Below are positions 36,072 to 43,481 of a stretch of 64,000 nt of DNA, in pieces (position 1 is the stretch's first letter; each line of letters opens with the position of its first letter). The notes below the pieces were generated by a model, which did not search any database, had not been told where the DNA came from, and saw nothing but the letters and a program-made list of their open reading frames with translations. Both the position numbers and the translations under genes were made by a program. This DNA comes from Aliagarivorans taiwanensis DSM 22990. GTDB taxonomy: Bacteria > Pseudomonadota > Gammaproteobacteria > Enterobacterales > Celerinatantimonadaceae. The stretch spans positions 1 to 64,000 of the forward strand of contig NZ_AUBZ01000006.1 of NCBI RefSeq assembly GCF_000429505.1, in the 5' to 3' direction.

Positions 36072-36407
36072 TTATAGGAACAAATATTTCAACTGGTGCT
36101 TAATGCCAAATTCCTTAAGGTTGCCAAATTTTTTCTGTGCAGCAATGAACAGTTTTTCATCAAATTTGGTCGGAAACATTACTATTTTGCATGGTGATTG
36201 CGACGTGACGTAAACCCTGCAAGGTTGAAGAATACCGCATGGATTGTTGGAACCGTACATCCTCGAATCAGATGAAAACTCGCTGTAGTCAGCATTGATA
36301 ACCAGAACCAGCTTATCGAAATGCCAGCTGATGTTGGCATCTCCACCCTGGCAGCGATCAATCGCTTCTTTTATTATTTCTAGCTTTGCTTGATTTAAGT
36401 TCTTCAT
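36072..36407 (-). CDS. Hypothetical protein (island)
   Basis: 111 residues from ATG 36407, preceded by AAGGATAAGT. A helical N terminus (LNQAKLEIIKEAIDRCQGGD) precedes a beta-rich middle (KLVLVINADYSEFSSDSRMY) and a region with three Cys. No signal peptide or TM. No family recognised. It lies between the two CACATGTG repeats and is divergent from the lipoprotein gene. Confidence 0.6.
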   Translation of the reverse strand: MKNLNQAKLEIIKEAIDRCQGGDANISWHFDKLVLVINADYSEFSSDSRMYGSNNPCGILQPCRVYVTSQSPCKIVMFPTKFDEKLFIAAQKKFGNLKEFGIKHQLKYLFL

Positions 36408-36551
36408 ACTTATCCTTAACTGTGTTGACAGTGTTTTTAGTGCTCTGAATTGTCTCGTCAGAACATCGCTAAGTTATTGATTTTTAGGTGGTTGCATGTT
36501 GGTTTTTTCGTGAGATTATTAATTGATTCACTAATTCGAAGGAGTGTTAAA

Positions 36552-37394
36552 ATGAATAAATTAATCTATCTCTCGATAGCCACCTGTTTGGCAGTCACAG
36601 GCTGCGCTTCAACTTCAGAACCAATCGTTTATGACAGTAGCCATAGCCGCGCTTACAACATTGCGCAGGCCGGTGGTTTATATGACGTTAAAGACAAGAA
36701 GGTTCCGCGAGCCGACTATGAATTGTTAAGCTTTGCAGGTGATGCGGCTGCAAACACTTTGCTTTTCACTTCATCTGCGGGCTTGGGCATGAGCCTTTCA
36801 GAAGGCTTCGGAATCGGCTTGCTCACCGCTGCTCTGGAAAACCCAGATCCGGCCCAACGAAATAGCATCGTAGCTTGGATGCCACAATCTGAGGCAGAAT
36901 CGCCAGCACAGGCTCAGAAGCTCCTACTCAATCAGGTAACGAAGGCGATGTCGGAAACTTTGGATGAACTTGGTGTTGGCTATGAAAAAACATCAGCCAC
37001 CGATGATGAAACTACCGAGTTCTACTTTTATAGCAATGCTCTAGGGTGCCCACAGTATGAACAAGGCATGACCAACCGCGATCTTTGCTACATGCGTGCC
37101 CAGATCATTGAGCCTTATGTTCACGCTAGCCCTGATTTTGTCGAGAGCAGTACTCAAGCCTATACCTTCAGCTCCAACCACAAGTATCGTTACCATCGTT
37201 TCAAAGTAACGCCTGGAAAAACAGCGACTCTTCCCCTGGAGCAGATTTATGCTTCAGTCAGCAAAAAGTTACCGGAGTGGGCTTACTTATACATTGCGTC
37301 TGGCAACTTACAGTTCGGTGAGCAAAGCGTAACTGTGCCTTACCTGCTTGAGCAAGGTAAGCCTCATCTGCTCATCACTCAAGATGACTCCTGA
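36552..37394 (+). CDS. Predicted lipoprotein, unknown
   Basis: 280 residues from ATG 36552 (MNKLIYLSIATCLAVTGCAS), preceded by GAAGGAG. The lipobox VTGC predicts lipidation at Cys 18, followed by Ala-Ser, which favours outer-membrane sorting. The body includes a Gly/Leu-rich hydrophobic stretch (about 60-90) and a mixed alpha/beta C-terminal domain. The open frame upstream to 36450 has no RBS. The following gene begins 16 bases downstream, so they form an operon. No family recognised. Confidence 0.75.
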   Translation: MNKLIYLSIATCLAVTGCASTSEPIVYDSSHSRAYNIAQAGGLYDVKDKKVPRADYELLSFAGDAAANTLLFTSSAGLGMSLSEGFGIGLLTAALENPDPAQRNSIVAWMPQSEAESPAQAQKLLLNQVTKAMSETLDELGVGYEKTSATDDETTEFYFYSNALGCPQYEQGMTNRDLCYMRAQIIEPYVHASPDFVESSTQAYTFSSNHKYRYHRFKVTPGKTATLPLEQIYASVSKKLPEWAYLYIASGNLQFGEQSVTVPYLLEQGKPHLLITQDDS

Positions 37395-37410
37395 GTAAGA
37401 GGCTAAGCTG

Positions 37411-38127
37411 ATGATGACATTAACGACATTTTCCGAGAAGCAATCTGACTCACAAGCATATGTATACTGGCGTGTTGGCACCAAGCGAGGCGGCGTTCTT
37501 AACGTAACTTTAGGGTTTGAGCATAGCGACAGTGCGCTGATTACGGAGCTGTATGCCATCCAACATTTGCTCTTTGTCGAGCTGGTACTTGGCCGTGAGC
37601 CGGGTTCTGGTCACGGGTATCGTTTGACTGTATCGAAAGGTGCAATTAAAAAACTTGCCCTTGGGCGTTCAGATAAAAAATATGCCTTTAAATATTCGGC
37701 CTTCCTGCAAAATCGAATGGCTGGTGTCACCATTGAGGTTTCACGGTCGCAGGATTTTCTGCCAGTGCTTAACGATTCACTGACTCAAGTTCTGACTGTT
37801 GGTTCGACCGATATAGCTAGTGAGCTTCAGACCATTAGTACACCAGCCATGGGAAAAGTGAGAATTACCAAGCATGCTGTAGAGCAATATGTATCCCGAC
37901 TCAGCTCAGGCAAGCCTAAGAATCCCTGGCTTTCGCTGGTTAAGCGTTTGCAGCATCCTAAGTTATGCTGCTCCCTTTTAACGGACAAGGTTCGCCAGCA
38001 TAAGGCTCGAAAATATGGCACCGCTGATAACATTGAGGAGTGGCGGCACCCTGACGATGAATTTCGCTTCCTTGTGTTAAAACACGGGGATACTCGCACA
38101 TTAGTGACCAGCTATCCCCGCTGTTGA
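37411..38127 (+). CDS. Hypothetical two-domain protein (island)
   Basis: 238 residues. The N-terminal domain (about 10-115) has a strand pattern and an ITELYAIQHLLF helix resembling an RNase H-like fold, but I do not see the full acidic catalytic set. The C-terminal domain begins VRITKHAVEQYVSRL and ends FRFLVLKHGDTRTLVTSYPR, similar in style to small RelE/DUF4258-like domains. Both assignments are tentative. ATG 37411 follows AGAGGCTAAGCTG; an ATG at 37414 is equally possible. Confidence 0.65.
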   Translation: MMTLTTFSEKQSDSQAYVYWRVGTKRGGVLNVTLGFEHSDSALITELYAIQHLLFVELVLGREPGSGHGYRLTVSKGAIKKLALGRSDKKYAFKYSAFLQNRMAGVTIEVSRSQDFLPVLNDSLTQVLTVGSTDIASELQTISTPAMGKVRITKHAVEQYVSRLSSGKPKNPWLSLVKRLQHPKLCCSLLTDKVRQHKARKYGTADNIEEWRHPDDEFRFLVLKHGDTRTLVTSYPRC

Positions 38128-38144
38128 TGTTGGGCTCCGATTTT

Positions 38145-38163
38145 CACATGTGAAAGTCGGAGG
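38145..38163 (+). repeat. Island repeat CACATGTGAAAG, copy 2
   Basis: CACATGTGAAAGTCGGAGG, same orientation as copy 1 at 36035-36053, 18 bases behind the stop of the 238-residue gene. Either a shared operator or the boundary of a small cargo cassette. Confidence 0.5.
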
Positions 38164-38304
38164 CTAAGTAAATGCTGATTGTTTTTCGCGGCCAGCTACC
38201 GCGTATTCAGTGAGTTATTGCTCACTGAAGTTATTACATTTTATCTGTTTCCATTGGCGATTGCGCACTCTGTAGTTGCCCATTCTGGGCGCAACCCTGT
38301 CGAT

Positions 38305-38580
38305 TTAAGGCTTTGGCGGTTCACCTGTTCTGCCAAGCAGCTTCCAGAGCAGGCAAAATGCGTAAAAATGATCTCTCAAAGTAGCTTCACTCAAATCGCC
38401 TCGCCGGTTGTAGTAGCGATGAATATGCGCACGACCCACTTGCGGAGGCTGTTTCACTCCATGTTCGTGCACTGCAATGTCTTCCAATGCAGCAATCAGT
38501 CGTTTCACCATATTGCGACGAGCAACTTTACCGCCATGGCGAACGTATTCATGACACCTCTGCTTGACCCATCGTTCCAT
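38305..38580 (-). CDS. Small protein downstream of recombinase, integrase-SAM-like
   Basis: 91 residues, basic. RHGGKVARRNMVKRLIAALED and later EATLRDHFYAFCLLWKLLGR resemble the helical core-binding (SAM-like) domain of phage integrases, without any catalytic domain. Its ATG lies 5 bases after the stop of the tyrosine recombinase at 38586-39551, so they are co-expressed. It might be an accessory subunit of that enzyme; this is inference from pattern and position. Confidence 0.6.
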   Translation of the reverse strand: MERWVKQRCHEYVRHGGKVARRNMVKRLIAALEDIAVHEHGVKQPPQVGRAHIHRYYNRRGDLSEATLRDHFYAFCLLWKLLGRTGEPPKP

Positions 38581-38585
38581 AGTCT

Positions 38586-39551
38586 TCAGCCCAAATAACT
38601 GTTTGTCACATCAATACGCCCGTGCCCAAGTTCTCGCGCTACTTGGCTACGGATCTCTTTATCCAATGCCCTAGCATGTGAAACGCTGATCTTCAGCTTT
38701 TCAGCAAGGTATTGATGATGAGGCCTACCGTGACCAACTTCCGCTCGAACTGGGCATTCAGCTCGCATCAGTGTCAGGTAGCGCTCTTGAGCATAATGGT
38801 GGCGCTCTCCGTGAAAATTTACCGGTAAACGGGCGGCTTCTTTATAAGCATCTTGGCGAAATTCTTTATAGGTCTGGTGAGCAGGGATCAGGCTTCTGCC
38901 ATCTTGAATTGCAGCCGCTCGTTGTAAAACTTCTACTTGTTGCTGAGAGAGGATGGGCACGCAACGGTCGCGTCCTCCCTTGGTGCCATCTTTAATATCA
39001 ATTACAGACTTTGTTGTCGCTTGTTTAAGCGCGGCTTCAGCATTTAACTTGGCTGACTCTTCAAATCGCAATCCAAGTTCCCGTTGCAGATCCAGCAGCA
39101 CGCCAATTCGGTCCGACGCAGCTGAAATTGCCAGATTATGAAGCTCAGGCGTGGTACTTCGACTTTGTTCACAAACCCCGGCTCTGGTTGGTAAGCCGCC
39201 CTCACGGACGGGGTCAACTCGCACCTGGTTATCTCCACGGGCGATCTCCATCACCCGATTAACTGCACTCATGTAGTTTTGTGCAGTCGCCGGTGAGATC
39301 TGGTCACGCTCAAAGCGATCTCGCAAATGCGCAGCATATTGTTGTAGGTGATGAGTCTCAAGCTTGCGCATGTCTTTTATCCCAAGCTCCGCTTTCGCCC
39401 AAGTCGCAAACACCCGCCATCGATCATGGAGTGTTTCTCGTGTTTGAAAACTTTGCACATCTTCCTTTAGCGCATTTAACCCAGCTCGGGTCATATCCCT
39501 GTTTTGTAAGCCAAAGTTGTAAGCGTCTGGATTTGCTCGTTCGCACCTCAT
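38586..39551 (-). CDS. Second tyrosine recombinase (integrase-domain protein)
   Basis: 321 residues. N-terminal SAM-like domain (LHDRWRVFATWAKAELGIKD, ISPATAQNYMSAVNRVM). The catalytic domain has the first Arg in LGLRFEESAKL, a beta-hairpin KGGRDR, HGERHHYAQERY (HxxR), and ELGHGRIDVTNSYLG containing the second His and the nucleophilic Tyr. About 60 residues separate the HxxR box from the LGHGR box, longer than usual. It is unlike the P4-type integrase at 46815. ATG 39551 follows GAGGGACGACAGCA. Role in integration, inversion or dimer resolution unknown. Confidence 0.82.
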   Translation of the reverse strand: MRCERANPDAYNFGLQNRDMTRAGLNALKEDVQSFQTRETLHDRWRVFATWAKAELGIKDMRKLETHHLQQYAAHLRDRFERDQISPATAQNYMSAVNRVMEIARGDNQVRVDPVREGGLPTRAGVCEQSRSTTPELHNLAISAASDRIGVLLDLQRELGLRFEESAKLNAEAALKQATTKSVIDIKDGTKGGRDRCVPILSQQQVEVLQRAAAIQDGRSLIPAHQTYKEFRQDAYKEAARLPVNFHGERHHYAQERYLTLMRAECPVRAEVGHGRPHHQYLAEKLKISVSHARALDKEIRSQVARELGHGRIDVTNSYLG

Positions 39552-39576
39552 TGCTGTCGTCCCTCAGGTTATTCAA

Positions 39577-39672
39577 CTAGCGGCCATGCTTTTCATCATT
39601 GATTGGTAAGTGATAAGGCAGTTTTTCTAACAGCTCTGCTTGCTGCTTGGCCACCAAGATCTTGCTCGGCAC
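39577..39672 (-). pseudogene. Short ORF or gene fragment upstream of the recombinase
   Basis: From GTG 39672 the frame reads VPSKILVAKQQAELLEKLPY and ends at TAG 39577 after 31 codons; the open frame continues upstream without ATG to 39702. The composition is protein-like, so it may be the remnant of a longer gene or a small leader ORF. No RBS stands out. Confidence 0.3.
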
Positions 39673-39860
39673 ATAGGGTAGATAAGCCCGATACCCACGG
39701 TGTTAATTACTGTTAAACAGTTACGAATGAACATCGCTATGGAGAAAGCAACTCATTCAACTACCTGGTCCGTTGCATTGCTTTGTTGCATAGATGCGTT
39801 GTTCTGGTAGCAGATCCGGCTAATGTCATCGTCTTTGTCTCCTTGTATTGATGGAACGAA

Positions 39861-39989
39861 CCTGCGATAAGCAGGATTTTTCGTGCATTTTCGTGCGCGG
39901 TGCGAAAGCCCTGACGCATTGAGCGTCAAGGCTTCCGTCGGGGGTAGCTACCCCCGTCTCTGTTCCCTGACGGGAGACAGAGACGGGGG
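39861..39989. other. Cluster of strong hairpins (candidate oriT, switch or sRNA)
   Basis: Four inverted repeats within 130 bases: CCTGC/GCAGG (39861-39875); a 10-bp pair with one mismatch (39908-39917 / 39923-39932); the palindrome GGGGGTAGCTACCCCC (39940-39955); and a 17-bp stem with one bulge (39951-39967 / 39972-39989). The C-run 39951-39955 is shared by the last two, so they are mutually exclusive. This lies in the 454-base gap 39552-40005, which otherwise holds only the 31-codon fragment. Confidence 0.6.
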
Positions 39990-40005
39990 CTGGTGTACCG
40001 CTGAG

Positions 40006-40185
40006 TCAACGGTGATGTAGTTTGTAATGCTGAGCAGGAGGTGCCCTGGTTGAGTAGGCTGGCTCAAAGTTGAGCCAGAATTCTGCAATCAAACAAGCCT
40101 GAACGCAGACAAATTTTGCTGTGCAGTAAAGCGTACGCACAGCAATGCAGCAGCATAGTGCTGCAAATATAATCATTAAAATCAT
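40006..40185 (-). CDS. Small Cys-rich membrane protein
   Basis: 59 residues from ATG 40185 (MILMIIFAALCCCIAVRTLY), preceded by GAGGGAAACACC. One N-terminal TM helix with three successive Cys, then a polar, His-containing tail (HYKLHHR). No family recognised. It lies just downstream of the hairpin cluster. Confidence 0.45.
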   Translation of the reverse strand: MILMIIFAALCCCIAVRTLYCTAKFVCVQACLIAEFWLNFEPAYSTRAPPAQHYKLHHR

Positions 40186-40583
40186 GGTGTTTCCCTCAGT
40201 GTGAGAATAATCAGGCGAGGGAGTGCCCAGTAGGGGCAATTCCCCCGTTCTGGGTTAGAGATTTAAAGGCCAAAGCCTTTGAGTAGATAGGTATTTTGTT
40301 ATTGCTGTTTTTGGCCAGCTACCGTTGATGCCCCTTCATCTTTGCGCAAGAAAAGAGCAGCGTCAATCGAAATCGAAAAGCGACTTTTAGGTTGGTTTTG
40401 GATTGTTAAGTCATAGCTTGTGCTTTGAAACTTAACAGTTGTTTTTTGATTGTGTTTTGACCGGGTAAGGGAATAAAGAGCGTACACCAGTCTATTTGGA
40501 GAGTGGAGGCATAAAGTAATTGTTTATGTTTATTTGCCTGGTATGATTGCCTAGCGTTTAAAAATGACAGTAATAGTGAAGTA
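40186..40583. other. Upstream region of the DNA methyltransferase gene
   Basis: About 400 A+T-rich bases. A weak 62-codon minus-strand frame starting with GTG (40299-40487) is present but has no convincing RBS or family. It presumably contains the promoter of the methyltransferase; I cannot assign boxes with confidence. Confidence 0.3.
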
Positions 40584-42119
40584 ATGAAAACAGGTGAAGT
40601 TCTTGTAATTGACCTTTTTGCAGGCCCAGGCGGGTTAGGTGAGGGGGTATCTTCAGTCACTGATAAGGAAGGAAATCGACCATTTAAAATCGGTGTGTCT
40701 GTTGAAAAGGAACCATCTGCGCACATGACGTTAACCACAAGGGCTTTTTACAGAAAGGTAAAAGATACTGAGGTGGGCTTAAGAAGCTACAACGATTATC
40801 TCTTGGGTAAGTTAAGCCGAGAAGAGCTATTTGCTCGCTTCGCAAAAGAGGCTGAACAAGCACAGCAAGAAACGCTTTACACTCCTCATGCCCTTGGTGA
40901 TGACAACGACGATATTCATCAACGTATTACAAAGCTAGTTAAGGAGCATGGCAACAAGCCTAGAGTCGTCATAGGCGGGCCGCCATGCCAAGCTTATTCA
41001 CTGGCTGGCCGTTCTCGCAATGCAGGGATAAAGAACTACAAGGCAGAAAAAGATCATCGTAACTTTTTGTATAAAGAATATTTAAAAGTGCTATCTATTG
41101 CGCAGCCGGATGTTTTCGTAATGGAGAATGTACGCGGTATACTTTCTGCAAAAATAGACGGGGAAATTATGTTCCCTCGCATTTTAAAAGATCTTAGAGC
41201 GCCGGGGCGCGTTACTAAAATAGTAACACCGAGATACAAGGTTTTTTCTTTGGTTGTTGATGCCAACGACCCAACTAACCCTACTTATGACGACCCTACC
41301 AACTTTCTAATTAAGTCGGAGAACTATGGTGTTCCCCAAGCTCGTCATCGTGTCATTCTACTTGGTGTACGTGCTGATATTGAAAAAGTACCAAGGATAC
41401 TTACACCATTTGAATATAGATCAACAGTAGAGCAAGTATTGGCTGATTTGCCTAAGCTCAGAAGTGGCTTTTCTAAGCGTAAAGACAACGCGACTGATTG
41501 GGGGAGCGTTGTCTCTAAGAATGCTACCCAAGTTAAACGATTACTGAAGACGCAATTTAATCAATCAAAAGATTTAGACATTAAACCGCATAAGAATCTC
41601 GCTCGCTCTGCGTCTCAGCCCGTCGAGTACCCAATTCAAATGCCCGAGCACTTAATTGAATGGTATCGAGCGGTTGAGCCACCTTGTGTGTTAAATCATG
41701 AAACTCGTGGCCATATGGAAAGTGATTTGCTCCGTTACGCTTACAGCGCTGCATATACACAGCTAAGTGGTGGTACTTCTCCTAAGGCGAAAGATTTCCC
41801 AAGAGATCTTGCTCCTGCTCATGAGAACTGGAATTCCGGCTCTCATGCTGACCGCTTTAGAACTCAAGCGGCAAACAAGTGCTCAACAACGGTGACAAGT
41901 CATATTTCAAAAGACGGGCATTACTTTATTCATTATGATCCGAAGCAATGCCGAAGCTTAACAGTTCGAGAGGCCGCTCGTTTGCAGACATTTCCGGATA
42001 ATTATAAGTTTGAAGGGAATAGAACCCAGCAATATGTTCAAGTTGGGAATGCTGTGCCACCCTATTTGGCACAGCAGATAGGTAAGATTGTGATTGAGCT
42101 ACTTAGTCAAAGCGAATAA
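40584..42119 (+). CDS. DNA (cytosine-5) methyltransferase
   Basis: 511 residues with the ordered C5-methyltransferase motifs: I, VIDLFAGPGGLGEG; IV, IGGPPCQAYSLAGR with the catalytic Cys in PPCQ; VI, FVMENVRGI; VIII, PQARHRVILLG; IX/X, LTVREAARLQTFPDNY and QVGNAVPPYLAQQI. It is longer than a typical solo enzyme; residues between VIII and IX (about 290-440) form a large target-recognition region. It converges on the receiver gene with a 17-base overlap of the coding ends (42103-42119). No endonuclease of a known R-M type or Vsr gene is next to it. Confidence 0.93.
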   Translation: MKTGEVLVIDLFAGPGGLGEGVSSVTDKEGNRPFKIGVSVEKEPSAHMTLTTRAFYRKVKDTEVGLRSYNDYLLGKLSREELFARFAKEAEQAQQETLYTPHALGDDNDDIHQRITKLVKEHGNKPRVVIGGPPCQAYSLAGRSRNAGIKNYKAEKDHRNFLYKEYLKVLSIAQPDVFVMENVRGILSAKIDGEIMFPRILKDLRAPGRVTKIVTPRYKVFSLVVDANDPTNPTYDDPTNFLIKSENYGVPQARHRVILLGVRADIEKVPRILTPFEYRSTVEQVLADLPKLRSGFSKRKDNATDWGSVVSKNATQVKRLLKTQFNQSKDLDIKPHKNLARSASQPVEYPIQMPEHLIEWYRAVEPPCVLNHETRGHMESDLLRYAYSAAYTQLSGGTSPKAKDFPRDLAPAHENWNSGSHADRFRTQAANKCSTTVTSHISKDGHYFIHYDPKQCRSLTVREAARLQTFPDNYKFEGNRTQQYVQVGNAVPPYLAQQIGKIVIELLSQSE

Positions 42120-43473
42120 TCCCTGGTCGTGCTGCATGTTGAAATGCATTGAAGCTAATATCTGACAAAATCTGATCTTTTAGCCTAAAAATTGGCTTGC
42201 CAAGCCATTTGTTAAAATCTGGAATTGCCCCAACCTGATACATAAAAGTTACTTTAACGATATATTCCTGTTCACAAACTCTAATGTTAGGTAAACGATA
42301 AATCCCAGAATGCTTGGTTTTGTCCTGCTCTCTAAAAAATGTAAATCTTTCGTATTCAACAGGGATCATTGCGGATAAAAAGTATCTGTGAAGCTTTGTT
42401 TTCCGCTGTGCTTGATCACATTCCGCAGACAGCTCTAGAAAGCCTAGCCTTGTTGCTGCGTGAGCTTCGGCTCTTTCAGTACTGTCACCAATATCGCAGT
42501 TTAGAAATTCTTCATTCAGTAGCGCTTTGATTTTTCTGCCAAAATGGTTTTTGATTTTCTGAGCATTGTCAGGGTTATTCATGTAGGTAGGTTCAAACTC
42601 TACCCAAGTCCCACGTTTGGTATTGGAGGCCTCAGCGTCTAACTCTTCGACATGATAAAAGGAGTTTAGATATGCTTTCACATCACTGTCTGCCCTGATT
42701 CGCTTTCCAATCTCATTGGCTGCATCAGTCCATACAGAAGGTTCTATTTGCTCATACATTGATTGTATATGGTCATGAAGCACTGGTTCTAAGCCAAGCT
42801 CTATCGCTATATCTGGTTCTTCTGCAGCATTTTTTACACCCAAGGTTTCATTACCAATTACAGATAGCATGGACTGAAGTTTGGTAGTGGTTTTATCTTT
42901 ATATTCACCTAAACTTTCATGTTCGGTCGCGCGAGCTAAGTTGAACAATGAATCTGTTGTTTTTTGTGCTGCAGTTGAGACCCGGCCTTCCCAGCTACAT
43001 AATGCATCGAACACCTGACTTTCTTTAGTTATAGTAGTAATTCGTTCTGCTAGGTCTTGTTGACCTGATTTGAACTGAGTCTTGTCTAGTACTCCCCAGT
43101 GTATAGGATGAGGTATATCGGTATATCGCTCATAAATCACTTGCATTACAGGATCGACAGTGCCTGCATTACGAGACCAAAAGTACAAGATGAATGGGCC
43201 ACTCAGCGGTAACTTATGTAGAACTTCTGCAATTGGGCCAGCTAGTTGTTTTTCATCAACTTTTTGAAGCTCTTGAAGGTTAAGATCAGAAATTACGATG
43301 CGTGGCTTGATCATGTCGAGTTTGACGTGATCTATTCCTGACTCATTGGCGGGATCATCTCCTTGATAGTGTATAGGGAAGCATGGGTAGCCCATGCGCG
43401 TAAAACTATCTTGAAGTATATCTAAGTCTTCTTTGTTATCGTCTATAAGAACGATACTTGGTAAACTGATCAT
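42103..43473 (-). CDS. Receiver-domain protein with unknown C-terminal domain
   Basis: 456 residues from ATG 43473 (MISLPSIVLIDDNKEDLDIL), preceded by AGGA 6 bases upstream; the open frame to 43488 starts with TTG and is less likely. Residues 1-150 form a CheY-like receiver: acidic pair D11/D12, phospho-acceptor D63 in RIVISDLNLQ, S100 in YFWSRN, and K131 in LDKTQF, so phosphorylation looks possible. Residues about 150-456 match no effector I can name (no HTH or nuclease motif seen). They contain LGFLELSAECDQAQRKTKLH and IPVEYERFTFFREQ. It is the second gene of an operon with the GHKL protein, 8 bases apart. Confidence 0.8.
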   Translation of the reverse strand: MISLPSIVLIDDNKEDLDILQDSFTRMGYPCFPIHYQGDDPANESGIDHVKLDMIKPRIVISDLNLQELQKVDEKQLAGPIAEVLHKLPLSGPFILYFWSRNAGTVDPVMQVIYERYTDIPHPIHWGVLDKTQFKSGQQDLAERITTITKESQVFDALCSWEGRVSTAAQKTTDSLFNLARATEHESLGEYKDKTTTKLQSMLSVIGNETLGVKNAAEEPDIAIELGLEPVLHDHIQSMYEQIEPSVWTDAANEIGKRIRADSDVKAYLNSFYHVEELDAEASNTKRGTWVEFEPTYMNNPDNAQKIKNHFGRKIKALLNEEFLNCDIGDSTERAEAHAATRLGFLELSAECDQAQRKTKLHRYFLSAMIPVEYERFTFFREQDKTKHSGIYRLPNIRVCEQEYIVKVTFMYQVGAIPDFNKWLGKPIFRLKDQILSDISFNAFQHAARPGIIRFD

Positions 43474-43481
43474 TATTATTC

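Noticed and set aside
38179-38598. 139-codon plus-strand frame
   Set aside because: It is antisense to the 91-residue gene and the end of the second recombinase, which have coupled starts and recognisable domains.
40299-40487. 62-codon minus-strand frame upstream of the methyltransferase
   Set aside because: GTG start, no ribosome-binding site, no family pattern; could be the control region of the methyltransferase instead.
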